Positions 1 through 7,764 are shown, counted from the first letter of the stretch. The stretch: DNA of 45,295 nucleotides from Deltaproteobacteria bacterium (GCA_029553295.1 JAKPCK010000152.1:1-45295), one strand, 5' to 3'. The notes: generated from the sequence alone by a model not told the origin. Program-made: numbers and translations.

Positions 1-144
1 AGCTTTTCTACACTTCTTGCCCACCTGGGGACAAGATGTAGAAACAGATGCAGGGTTGCATCAGATGAAAAGTCTCCTGCCTTTTACCTTCTTACTGAAC
101 CAACACCTGTTCAAAAGATGGCTCTACAATTACTAAAACTATAG
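1..144 (+). pseudogene. C-terminal fragment of an IS1634-like transposase
   Basis: Frame 1 is open from the window edge for 47 codons and stops with TAG at 142-144. The tail contains FYLLTEPTPVQKMALQLL, which resembles the conserved end of IS1634-family DDE transposases (a short 'LT-P-T-P-xQ-xxA-xxLL' pattern). Only the end is visible, so I cannot tell whether the element is intact beyond the window. It lies at the distal end of the cassette array and may have inserted into, and cut off, a further cassette. The assignment rests on a short motif recalled from the family; an ordinary chance frame of this length cannot be excluded. Confidence 0.5.
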
Positions 145-278
145 TCAATATCGGGAAATTGATATTTATTGTTTTGTGTATAATATCAATGGGATAGAGT
201 TAATTTGGGGGAGGAATTTCGGTTTAAAGAATCGTTGGATCAATTTGATAAACGCAACGAGGAGAATTACCCCGATGC
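145..278. other. Short non-coding stretch between transposase tail and first attC
   Basis: No convincing gene is seen here. Read leftward from the attC at 279-350, this would be the start of the next cassette, but no start codon with a ribosome site and a long frame is present. The AT-rich part near 150-195 may contain the end of the insertion element; I could not define its terminal repeat without the other end. Confidence 0.3.
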
Positions 279-350
279 CACTAACGGCCAAGCTCACCAG
301 CCGCTATGGAGCGCAGCGAAACAGCGGTCAGGTGCAGAGGTTTGTTAGGT
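279..350 (-). repeat. Integron attC site 1
   Basis: A 72-base imperfect palindrome. On the minus strand it begins with ACCTAAC (344-350, matching the R'' consensus RYYYAAC) and ends with GTTAGTG (279-285, near the R' consensus GTTRRRY). The inner arms (CTGCACCTGACCGCT and its near complement AGCGGCTGGTGAG) pair with an unpaired extra base, as is usual for attC. It is about 63/72 identical by eye to the site at 6003-6074. Its orientation fits cassettes running leftward from the integrase. Confidence 0.8.
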
Positions 351-383
351 CATTTTTATATATCGCCAATTGAATATGACAGC

Positions 384-3300
384 CTATTTTTTCCTTATCT
401 CCTTAATGTACAATATCTTAATCCCCATCGGTAGCTTGGCTTCAACTCTATCACCTGCACGAGCACCCAAAAGGGCCTGCGCAATCGGTGTTCTGAAGTT
501 AATTGTTCCCCAATCAGGATTTGAGCTACCACATGTAATCATTACTTGTCGCTCTGAATCAGGGTTCTCATCGGATACATATACTATAGTATCACCTATT
601 TCAGCATATTCAGTTTTCGTTGCAGGTTCACCAATTGATTCACTAACCTTGCCTTCAAAATCTAATGCGAGTTTATTGTCTTCTGGTGCCAGTTTCTCAA
701 AATCCGAATTTTTCTCGTCTGGCGCTGATTTTTGTCCTCGCCTCGGTTGAATACCTCTCTCTTCAAGTATTAACCAAAGCTTCGAAAGCGCAGCATCCTT
801 ATCTGCGTAGAAAGCAGATTCTCGAACACGAAAAAACTCCCAGCCGCATCGTTCTAATTGTCGCTGGCGCTGCATATCCTCCTCGTAGCTTTCAAACCCA
901 TGCCATTGATCACCATCGCATTCAACTGCCAAGCGTGCATGGCCTCCTTCAACCACCAAGTCGATTCTTTTCCCAGCAACCGCAAACTGTGGAGTGACAA
1001 CAAATCCTTTTCTTAACAATTCCAGAGCAACATCTACCTCAAACCAACTTTCAAATGGAGTTGGCGATCTCACAACCTGACGATTATCCTGCTTAGCTCG
1101 GCGCTCAAGTTCATTCATATCGACCCCTGCTACTTGCTGAGGCTTCGAGTTCAAAAAAAATTCCAGCAGTCTTCGCCGTAGATCTTTTTCACTCAAATCC
1201 TCTAACTGAACCGAATAAAACAGCCACATCTGATCCCTAGCACGACTTGCAGCGACATTGAATCGTCTTTCATCCGCCGCTTTGGTAAGCGGACCAATTC
1301 TTTCATTGGTAGCAGCGACCATAGAAAGAAATATCACATCACGCTCATCGCCCTGGAAACTGTACGGATTTCCGCAAATAAGCCGCCGCTGCTCCATTTC
1401 TTCAGCTCCCAGTCGCTCCAGTAGTAAACTTTCAATGAGTCCCGCCTGTGCGTCACCTTGTAGCGCAATGGCCCCCATAGTCTTTTTCGCATAGCGGTCA
1501 TCAGAGCACAGTTCAATAATCTTTTCCACGATAGCTTGGGCCTCCGGGCGGTTGATTGCTCGATTATTACTACCCTCACGGTAGCCACCTTCCACAAAGA
1601 CGGGTTGAAGTGGAGGCAGTCGATCAGGACCATATTGTCGTAGTGGAATCAACGGCGTATCGGTATAGCAGAGATCGTTACTGAACCGGATAATCTCAGG
1701 CATACAGCGAAAGTGCTCACGCAGAGTGATTCGCCGAGTTCCATAGCGAAGCTTTCCGTGATCGAACAGGCTGCTCTCGACATCGAATGACGATTTGAAG
1801 CGGAAATCGTGGAGGAGTTCCTGCATCAGTCGATGGACGGCATCGCGGGGCAAACCCACGGCCTCCGGGCTGATCTGCTTGTCGTCACCAACAATCAATA
1901 TCTTCTTGCCAAGATAGAACAGAGGAAGTGCTTCCACACCGCATTGTGATGCCTCGTCAACAATGATGACATCGAACATTCCCGGGGCTGGGTCCACCGT
2001 GTCCCAGACCCGATGGAGCGGCATGACCCATGCCGGAACCGCCTCCCGACATTGATTGAGATGCTGTTGGGCATCCCGCCTGTGGCGTGGTGCATGTTTT
2101 CCTGTCCCTTTACCAAGTCGCTGCATGGACTGCTGCCAAGCTTCCATGTGGCGTCGATGATCTTCCTTGAGTCGGGAAAAGCAAAACGACCAGGCATGAA
2201 TCGAAGCAAGCTTCGAAATAGTCGAGTTGATTTCGTCTTCAATTTGTTTCGCGCGTTTAGTGAGGGCAGGGAAATCTTCTTTCCGAATATATTCTTCAAT
2301 CCAATATCGAGCTTGCGCCCAACGCCACGCATCTCCGATATGTTGAAGGCGTTCGTCCCAATATGGCTTGTGGCAAGTTCGCTTCAATTCATCTGTGAGA
2401 TTTGGCAGTAGGTTGTTCAATTCTGAAAGATACTCATCTACCTTTTGAAGACGCTGACGATGTTCCTTTAGCTCCTGAATCTGGCTCAATGCATTTGCGA
2501 ATCCATCCAAATTACGGTCACGAATAGCGTTCAGCAATTTGCGTGTCACGGAATGGGCTTTGCTGTTGGTGGCGATGGACGATATTGGAGACTCAATGCT
2601 TTGAATTTTTTCGGCGGCAAGCCGCTTCTGACGCCGGGCCTGTGCAAGTTGGCAAGAGGCGATTAACTTTTTAACCTGCAATTCATCAGCCCAGTTGGGT
2701 TCACTTATAGCGGAGTAGTGCCTTATGGCCTCCCGGCATTTCTCAATGAGATTTTCAAGCAACAATACCTCTTCAAGAGCGTTGCACATTGATTTAAGTG
2801 CTGTCAGTTGCAAAACATATGGTCCTGGCACCTTCTCAGCCCGTCCTGCCCAGAACCCCCAAGCCTTTTCAAACTCGATTCGAACATACAACGTATCGCA
2901 GAGAAGAGAGAAGTGTTCGACAGTAGAGCAAGGATGCCCGCCGATCCGCACAGTCTTGATTAAATAAATGCGTTCTTTCACCGTTTTGGGCCGGAAGAGC
3001 CACCAGCCCAGTTTCCCACCATACTCCATGTGCTCTTTTAACTTGCGGGCGTCTTCATATAGCGTCCTGATATTAGTAGTATCCGCAATTTCCATGCTAT
3101 TGTTGTCTGCGGTTTCAACGATGGGTTCAACTGATGTGATCACATGCTTCGTTACACTAACAAGTTCTAGCCAAAGGGCTGAGTTTCCGCACAAGACATC
3201 TCGAAGTGCATCAACCATCCAGGAATATGGTGACGACGTCAATCTTCTTCGTGCGTCAAAAAAATGGGAAAGAGCGGTGCGTATCTCTTCGATAACCTCG

Positions 3301-5165
3301 GGATTGTTTTTTGACAATAGGTCGGCGATTCGTTCATCAGCCCCCTTTTTTGCACAATGTTCTTCTTCATTCGCCTTCTCTTCATCCTGAATAAGTTTGG
3401 CAAAGTTCTCGGTAGATGGTACTTCTTCCGGCCATAGAAATTGTAATTCCTTGCGTTTTTCGTGTGTGAAATAGCGAAGGTCATTAAGAAAGCACCCTAA
3501 CTTGGCCACATCTATCGGGCAAGTTTTGTTTAGTGGTACCTTGTCGGTGAACCAATCATATTTCGCTCTGTCGCGGTTGACGGCTTCTGCGATTCGAGCT
3601 GCAGTGCCTCTATACGCACCGTCCGCAATGGGACGTGTATGGGTTTCGGACTCCCGAATATCGCGGAGTCGCCGATTAACCTTGGCTTGCTCCTCTCGCA
3701 GATTTCGGAGGCGTTCTTCTAGTTCCATCCGCTCTTGTGTGGCGCGCTCTTCGTTCCACTCATCATTCTTGCGGAGTATGCCACCAACGCTGGCTTCCAG
3801 AGAGCGACGTTCCTCGAGATCGCTACCAAGGAGGTTGATGCAGAGAGGACGTAATTCGGTTGGGATTAGGCCTTCAAGAACCTGCAAAGCACGCGGTGTT
3901 TTGGCTGTAATGAGGGTTCGATGTCCCGTGGCAAGCAGATGGGAAATCAGATTTGCGATGGTGTGAGACTTTCCCGTGCCTGGCGGCCCCTGCACAAGGA
4001 CACCGCTCGCTAATCGAATCTTGTCCACGATACGGCGTTGCTCTTCATTTGACGGCTTTGGAAAGAAGACCTCTTCATCGAATGTCGCGGTTTGTTCTTC
4101 CGGTCCATCACCGGATTCGCGATCAACTTTGTCGCCGATTTCGGCAAGATCCGCGAATTCATAAGGGATGTAATCACCCTTTTCGATCCGCTCTTTGATT
4201 CGTTTCAGGGTTTCTGTAAGACCCTTTAAAGAACGCTTTCGCAGGATTAACGCGGGGGCATATTCGACGACTGGTTTTTCTGAAGCACGGATATCTCCCT
4301 TCTGCAGAGTCTCGACATATTCGCCCTGGGGATTGATAGAATGAACCAAGGCTTGGAGCACTCCTTCAATGCAGTCTTTGTCCCAAGGATCATCTCCGGA
4401 ATCAGCCAATGAAGCCTTCGCGGTTTCCTCAGCGCGTATTGGTTGCTCCTCCACATCCAACATGTCTAGTTCAGGCCGGAGCTTTGCCCCTTCCGGGTGA
4501 GATCGGACGGTGAATTTCCCCAATCGCGCCTCAAACTCAAGCACAGCGTCAGCAACAATTAGGTGTCGACGAACACGTTGGCCAGAAGGCGTCTGCCAGG
4601 TAAGTAGTCCTAAACCGAGAATGAGTTCGTATTCCTCGCCAAGCCGGAGTTGTTCATAGTGGATGGCGAAGAGTTTGGAATATACTTTGTGCACGCTTTC
4701 CCAAACGTTATGATCTTCGACCCAGGGGAACCATCGTGCTTCGATATATCGGTCCCAGGCCTTTTGTATTGCAGGAAAATCTTCCAGATGTTCTGTTATT
4801 GAAATATATTCCGATTGTTCAGTTCCCTCCCGCCATTCAGGATTCTTGATCTTCTTGATTCTCTCGGGCAAAAGTTGTGGCAAGTCATTCTTGTTTCTCA
4901 GGGGTGATTTGTCGATCCAGCCTTCACATTGATCCGGTATAGTTGGCAAATCTGGCTCTCGTCGAGTCTGAATTTCAATCCAGATATCAGAATCATAGTC
5001 CTCGTCTCTGCCCCATGCTTGCGTGAAACAGCCCTTTTGCTGTGGAATATCAGAGAGCCAAAGAATTTTATCGTAGTCGTTGATCTCCCGCACCAGCTTG
5101 GTTCGTAAGGAAGCAAGCCGTATAAGATAGTCGACCAGATGAAAAGCTTTTTGTCTATCTGTCAT
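384..5165 (-). CDS. SF1 (UPF1-like) helicase fused to a Vsr-like nuclease and a GreA/GreB C-terminal domain
   Basis: A very large protein (1,593 residues from ATG at 5165). Residue numbers here count from an in-frame TTG at 5186, seven residues earlier. Motif I GPPGTGKS lies near 400, the DEAD-like box DEASQ near 1075 followed by GDDKQI, then EHFRCMPEI, FQGDERDVI and NVAASRARDQ (motif VI) near 1312: the COG1112/AAA_11-AAA_12 helicase set. A MTES_1575-type, Vsr-like nuclease domain follows (about 1380-1490) with RIDLVV and VECDGDQWH. The last 75 residues (IGDTIVYV, TPIAQALLGARAGDRVE) look like the FKBP-like C-terminal domain of GreA/GreB. Neither start has a good Shine-Dalgarno sequence; I prefer the ATG because MTDRQKAFHLVDYL looks like a natural N-terminus. 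It overlaps the truncated peptidase upstream by 11 bases. Such helicase-nuclease fusions are common in phage-defence islands, so a nucleic-acid defence role is likely but inferred. Confidence 0.85.
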   Translation of the reverse strand: MTDRQKAFHLVDYLIRLASLRTKLVREINDYDKILWLSDIPQQKGCFTQAWGRDEDYDSDIWIEIQTRREPDLPTIPDQCEGWIDKSPLRNKNDLPQLLPERIKKIKNPEWREGTEQSEYISITEHLEDFPAIQKAWDRYIEARWFPWVEDHNVWESVHKVYSKLFAIHYEQLRLGEEYELILGLGLLTWQTPSGQRVRRHLIVADAVLEFEARLGKFTVRSHPEGAKLRPELDMLDVEEQPIRAEETAKASLADSGDDPWDKDCIEGVLQALVHSINPQGEYVETLQKGDIRASEKPVVEYAPALILRKRSLKGLTETLKRIKERIEKGDYIPYEFADLAEIGDKVDRESGDGPEEQTATFDEEVFFPKPSNEEQRRIVDKIRLASGVLVQGPPGTGKSHTIANLISHLLATGHRTLITAKTPRALQVLEGLIPTELRPLCINLLGSDLEERRSLEASVGGILRKNDEWNEERATQERMELEERLRNLREEQAKVNRRLRDIRESETHTRPIADGAYRGTAARIAEAVNRDRAKYDWFTDKVPLNKTCPIDVAKLGCFLNDLRYFTHEKRKELQFLWPEEVPSTENFAKLIQDEEKANEEEHCAKKGADERIADLLSKNNPEVIEEIRTALSHFFDARRRLTSSPYSWMVDALRDVLCGNSALWLELVSVTKHVITSVEPIVETADNNSMEIADTTNIRTLYEDARKLKEHMEYGGKLGWWLFRPKTVKERIYLIKTVRIGGHPCSTVEHFSLLCDTLYVRIEFEKAWGFWAGRAEKVPGPYVLQLTALKSMCNALEEVLLLENLIEKCREAIRHYSAISEPNWADELQVKKLIASCQLAQARRQKRLAAEKIQSIESPISSIATNSKAHSVTRKLLNAIRDRNLDGFANALSQIQELKEHRQRLQKVDEYLSELNNLLPNLTDELKRTCHKPYWDERLQHIGDAWRWAQARYWIEEYIRKEDFPALTKRAKQIEDEINSTISKLASIHAWSFCFSRLKEDHRRHMEAWQQSMQRLGKGTGKHAPRHRRDAQQHLNQCREAVPAWVMPLHRVWDTVDPAPGMFDVIIVDEASQCGVEALPLFYLGKKILIVGDDKQISPEAVGLPRDAVHRLMQELLHDFRFKSSFDVESSLFDHGKLRYGTRRITLREHFRCMPEIIRFSNDLCYTDTPLIPLRQYGPDRLPPLQPVFVEGGYREGSNNRAINRPEAQAIVEKIIELCSDDRYAKKTMGAIALQGDAQAGLIESLLLERLGAEEMEQRRLICGNPYSFQGDERDVIFLSMVAATNERIGPLTKAADERRFNVAASRARDQMWLFYSVQLEDLSEKDLRRRLLEFFLNSKPQQVAGVDMNELERRAKQDNRQVVRSPTPFESWFEVDVALELLRKGFVVTPQFAVAGKRIDLVVEGGHARLAVECDGDQWHGFESYEEDMQRQRQLERCGWEFFRVRESAFYADKDAALSKLWLILEERGIQPRRGQKSAPDEKNSDFEKLAPEDNKLALDFEGKVSESIGEPATKTEYAEIGDTIVYVSDENPDSERQVMITCGSSNPDWGTINFRTPIAQALLGARAGDRVEAKLPMGIKILYIKEIRKK

Positions 5166-5868
5166 ATTTTTCAGAATATTGTCCAAATTGTTCTTTATCT
5201 TCTTGGTTATTTAGCCCTAACGGCTTGAGCTTCATTTGCGCCGCGCCCGGCACCGCCGCCGCAATGCCTTGCTCTTGCGATTCGAGATAGGCTCGCAATG
5301 TATTCGCCGCATCCTCCGCCACGGGCTCGACCAGAAAGGTTCGACACAGATCCACCGTATAGCCACGTGCAATCGGTGCGAGATGCACCTGAACCACGTC
5401 TCCGGGCGCTATCTCCTTCGTTGAGGCCGGTCCGTGCGCCATGGCAGAACGCCATCCTGACGCTACATAGGTCGCCGATACGACCCGGGCGCCAGGCAGG
5501 ATATGAGATGTGAATATCTCATAAAGCGCTTCATCGAAAAAGTTCTTTTCAACCGCAATGGTCGCTTGTTCCAGTTCAAGTTCGCTTAGCACATCGCGAA
5601 AGCCATGGAATAGCTCCTCCTCACTGCGAAAGGCTCGAATCTCGTTAGCAGCGGAAGCTTTACGAACGCTCGCCAAATCGCACTCCGGCACCGCGACGAT
5701 GCATTGCAACTTGCGGGTGAGCAGCGCCAGGGCACAGGGCCGCTCGTCGCCGGTCAGATAGGCGAGATTGGTTGGCTTCATCAGGAACAAAGCGTCGATG
5801 CCTTCTTGCTCCATCAGAGCCACGGCGCGTTTCCAGCGAAACAGGTAGTCGAATGTTTCATCGCTCAT
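5155..5868 (-). pseudogene. M24 (aminopeptidase P/creatinase-like) peptidase, 3'-truncated
   Basis: 237 residues starting at ATG 5868, preceded by GGAGGG. The N-terminal creatinase-type domain is complete (WKRAVALMEQEGIDALFLMKPTNLAYLTGDERP), and the start of the pita-bread catalytic domain is present: AHGPAS, I-PGDVVQVHL, GYTVDLCRT (the Asp is the first metal ligand). The protein then ends about 130-150 residues early in an unrelated tail, so the remaining metal ligands (Asp, His, Glu, Glu) are lost and peptidase activity is not expected. The gene is strikingly GC-rich compared with the helicase next to it, which suggests a different source. The break near 5225 is where the helicase upstream region was joined. 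It could still be translated and couple translation into the helicase gene. Confidence 0.7.
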
Positions 5869-5995
5869 GATACAACCCTCCTTTTGGTAGTTGGTAGCGG
5901 GTGAATCGCACCGCGTATTGCCCGCCATCACGGGTACCGAATACGTCTCGATCAGCTCGGTGATTGTGGCGATGTATCTCAATGACTTGGTTCAT
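5858..5995 (-). CDS. 45-residue hypothetical protein at the start of the large cassette
   Basis: Starts at ATG 5995 with GGAGG eight or so bases upstream, immediately after the attC2 R' box (6003-6009), which is the normal position for the first gene of a cassette. It runs MNQVIEIHRHNHRADRDVF and on, and ends at TGA 5858-5860, overlapping the M24 start by about 11 bases, so the two are probably translationally coupled. I do not recognise the family. It has many charged and His/Arg residues and no membrane segment. It might be a small real protein, or the front of a gene that was later joined to the M24 fragment. Confidence 0.4.
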   Translation of the reverse strand: MNQVIEIHRHNHRADRDVFGTRDGGQYAVRFTRYQLPKGGLYHER

Positions 5996-6002
5996 CACGG
6001 CC

Positions 6003-6074
6003 TCCTAACTGCCAAGCTCACCTGCCGCTATGGAGCGCAGCGGAACAGCGGTCAGGTGCAGCGCCTTGTTAGGC
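6003..6074 (-). repeat. Integron attC site 2
   Basis: On the minus strand it starts with GCCTAAC (6068-6074, perfect RYYYAAC) and ends with GTTAGGA (6003-6009, close to GTTRRRY). The internal arms CTGCACCTGACCGCT and AGCGGCAGGTGAG pair with one extrahelical base, and CGCTCCATAGCG lies at the centre. The stop codon of the glutamine amidotransferase gene (6069-6071) sits inside the R'' box, as is common for cassette genes. Nearly the same sequence as the site at 279-350. Confidence 0.88.
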
Positions 6075-6830
6075 ACCATAAACACACTGCCCATCCTTGA
6101 AAACACGCATGTAGCCTGGCGTTAGATTATTCCACTTTTCGTCCGTCAAAGGGCGTGTCGCAATCACAAAACCTCTCTGATCTCGCCTCTTTTCCTCAGC
6201 CAAATCAACCTCCCAATCCTCATCCCTTAGAGATACCTTACTAAATGGGGCAGTTCGCTCAGTCATGCAAAGACCGTTATAGCCATCTCTGTCGCGGTAA
6301 CTGTAAAGATGTTCCCCTTCTGAAAAAAGAATATTCATGGTGCCATATTTGTTGAATTCTTGAAAAACAGCCTCAATCTTATCAAACTCTGTGAAGGTGA
6401 TTTTTTCGTTAGACAATACCGTGAGTAAAGCACAGAGCAGATATTCGGAATCCGTTTGACCTACAGGGTGAAACTTCAATAAAGACTCTGCCATAACCGG
6501 GTCCAGGGTGCCGTTGTGGGCAAGTGCTACTTCACGGGAACGAAAAACACGTATAAAAGGATGGGTATTTTGAAGGGTATGTTTTCCTCGACTTGCATAA
6601 CGCACATGGCCAATAAATATCTTGCTCTCAAACAGTTCGTAATCCCTAAGAAATGTGGCCAGTTTACTGCTGGAAGACTTAATTGGTTCCTTAAATACTT
6701 GACAGGCTCGTCCGTCAAATCTGGCTATTCCCCATCCGTGCGGGTTATGTTCACCGCGATGACGGAACCCTCTGAAAGAGAGCGAGCACCGAACAGGCTT
6801 ATTAAAATTGAGGCCAAGCAACTCACACAA
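6069..6830 (-). CDS. Class II glutamine amidotransferase (YafJ-like)
   Basis: 253 residues. The start is TTG at 6828-6830, which places Cys at position 2, the N-terminal nucleophile needed by this Ntn-hydrolase family once Met is removed; AAGGAGGAGG lies upstream. Motifs seen include RHRGEHNPHGWGIA, IGHVRYASRG, TLQNTHPF, ALAHNGTLD and TDSEYLL, the usual glutaminase-pocket residues of stand-alone YafJ/EgtC-type proteins. There is no synthetase domain, so the acceptor of the ammonia (or of a gamma-glutamyl amide hydrolysis reaction) is unknown. It is a single-gene integron cassette, from the attC at 6853-6909 to that at 6003-6074, and the gene fills almost the whole cassette. Confidence 0.85.
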   Translation of the reverse strand: MCELLGLNFNKPVRCSLSFRGFRHRGEHNPHGWGIARFDGRACQVFKEPIKSSSSKLATFLRDYELFESKIFIGHVRYASRGKHTLQNTHPFIRVFRSREVALAHNGTLDPVMAESLLKFHPVGQTDSEYLLCALLTVLSNEKITFTEFDKIEAVFQEFNKYGTMNILFSEGEHLYSYRDRDGYNGLCMTERTAPFSKVSLRDEDWEVDLAEEKRRDQRGFVIATRPLTDEKWNNLTPGYMRVFKDGQCVYGA

Positions 6831-6852
6831 ATGCTCTATCCTCCTCCTTGCT

Positions 6853-6909
6853 GTCTAACGCCAACATCACCGGGAGCGGTATGCGATCCGGTGCATGTAT
6901 TTGTTGGCA
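6853..6909 (-). repeat. Integron attC site 3
   Basis: A 57-base imperfect palindrome between the toxin and amidotransferase genes. On the minus strand it begins TGCCAAC (6903-6909, degenerate R'') and ends GTTAGAC (6853-6859, a perfect GTTRRRY R'). The arms CATGCACCGG and CCGGTGATG pair with an unpaired G. Its internal sequence is unlike the other two sites, which is normal for attC. Confidence 0.72.
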
Positions 6910-6912
6910 GGT

Positions 6913-7248
6913 TTACAATTGCAAACCCGTAAGTCTTCTTAGAAGAATGTCTTCAATGTTCTGTCGAGAATCCAGCACTGACAGGACGTAGACTCTATTC
7001 TCATAAACCCTGTATACGATCCGCCAAGGCGTAATGATCAGTTCACGGTAATGTGTAATTCCCTGTTCCAGAAGCTCAGGAACTATACGACCTCTATCAG
7101 GGAAAGATCGGAGGTCTGATGCTTTTTCTTTAATTCTTTTGAATATCTCGTAGGCTTTATGAGGATTGTCATCGGCGATGTACTGAACGATTGCAATAAG
7201 ATCATTCTCCGAGGTTTCAGACCACCGCACGTCATAAAGTTTTTTCAT
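6913..7248 (-). CDS. RelE/ParE-family toxin
   Basis: 111 residues, MKKLYDVRWSETSENDLIAI, with the family core IVQYIADDNPHKA and the C-terminal block YRELIITPWRIVYRVYENR. RelE/ParE toxins are small cytoplasmic proteins that either cut mRNA at the ribosome or poison gyrase; the sequence alone does not tell me which. The start overlaps the antitoxin stop (ATGA at 7245-7248), so the pair is translationally coupled. It is the first cassette next to the integrase, and its 3' end lies directly before the attC at 6853-6909. Toxin-antitoxin cassettes are known to stabilise sedentary integron arrays. Confidence 0.88.
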   Translation of the reverse strand: MKKLYDVRWSETSENDLIAIVQYIADDNPHKAYEIFKRIKEKASDLRSFPDRGRIVPELLEQGITHYRELIITPWRIVYRVYENRVYVLSVLDSRQNIEDILLRRLTGLQL

Positions 7249-7526
7249 TTCATCTTTTCTTTTAGAATGGCCTCAATGTTTGCAAATACATCTTCCTGGG
7301 GCTTTGTTTTTCCCCGCCTCACGTCTTCTTCACCCTGTGAAAGGAGCTTCAAAATCCCTATAGCATTTCTCATATTCTCGTAGCTTAGAGGGTCCTGGAG
7401 CACAGCCCTGGGTTCCCCATTTTGGGTGATGATTACGGGACGATGGGTTTCGTTTATTTGTTTCAACAAATCAGGAGCCTTTGATTTTAGATAAGTAATA
7501 GGTTTAATGTCCTTCGAAATATTCAT
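7245..7526 (-). CDS. Phd/YefM-family antitoxin
   Basis: 93 residues. The N-terminal half (ITYLKSKAPDLLKQINETHRPVIITQNGEPRAVL) is the Phd/YefM DNA-binding fold. The charged C-terminal half (GEEDVRRGKTKPQEDVFANIEAILKEKMK) would wrap the toxin. It starts at ATG 7526 with a strong ribosome site (GGAGGTGATGGT) and lies under a good promoter of its own (7548-7575), so it does not need the integron Pc promoter. It probably represses this promoter together with the toxin; no clear operator palindrome was identified. Confidence 0.88.
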   Translation of the reverse strand: MNISKDIKPITYLKSKAPDLLKQINETHRPVIITQNGEPRAVLQDPLSYENMRNAIGILKLLSQGEEDVRRGKTKPQEDVFANIEAILKEKMK

Positions 7527-7547
7527 ACCATCACCTCCGGTCTATAT

Positions 7548-7575
7548 ATGATACCACATAAAGACTGGTTGTCAA
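7548..7575 (-). promoter_or_regulatory. Sigma-70 promoter of the toxin-antitoxin cassette
   Basis: Minus strand: TTGACA at 7570-7575, a 16-base spacer, and TATCAT at 7548-7553, followed by a ribosome site and the antitoxin ATG at 7526. Confidence 0.7.
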
Positions 7576-7686
7576 CTTATTTTTTGTTTTTTGCTGCCAA
7601 CATTATTTTTTATGTCGCATACGTCTTTTTGTTATGATTTTAGGGGAGATTGGAGGTTAAGTCAACATAAATCTTAAACCTATGAT

Positions 7687-7693
7687 GTTTAAC
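7687..7693 (-). other. Candidate attI recombination core
   Basis: Minus-strand GTTAAAC fits GTTRRRY exactly. It lies 72 bases before the integrase start, between integrase and first cassette, where attI belongs. This is a seven-base match in AT-rich DNA, so it is a suggestion only; GTTGGCA at 7595-7601 is a poorer alternative. Confidence 0.3.
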
Positions 7694-7745
7694 CTACTGA
7701 AAAATCAGGAAATTAATTTTCTGTTTAATATTATATCGCATGCTG

Positions 7746-7751
7746 TATAAT
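7746..7751 (+). promoter_or_regulatory. Candidate -10 box of the integrase gene
   Basis: TATAAT lies 13 bases before the integrase ATG (7765). No good -35 element is seen at the right distance and no LexA-type box is evident. There is no Shine-Dalgarno sequence. Confidence 0.35.
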
Positions 7752-7764
7752 TTATGAATTAATT

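Noticed and set aside
176-373. A 65-codon plus-strand frame across attC site 1
   Set aside because: It reads through the attC palindrome on the strand opposite to the cassettes, has no ribosome site and resembles no protein.
3502-4198. Plus-strand frames of 80-154 codons inside the helicase gene
   Set aside because: They are antisense to well-kept helicase motifs, low in complexity (Ser/Arg-rich) and match no family.
5155-5868. The M24 gene as an active peptidase
   Set aside because: The catalytic domain ends soon after the first metal ligand; the other ligands are absent.
5891-6100. A 69-codon plus-strand frame across attC site 2
   Set aside because: It shares the attC-encoded residues with the frame at 176-373, which explains the similarity; not a gene family.
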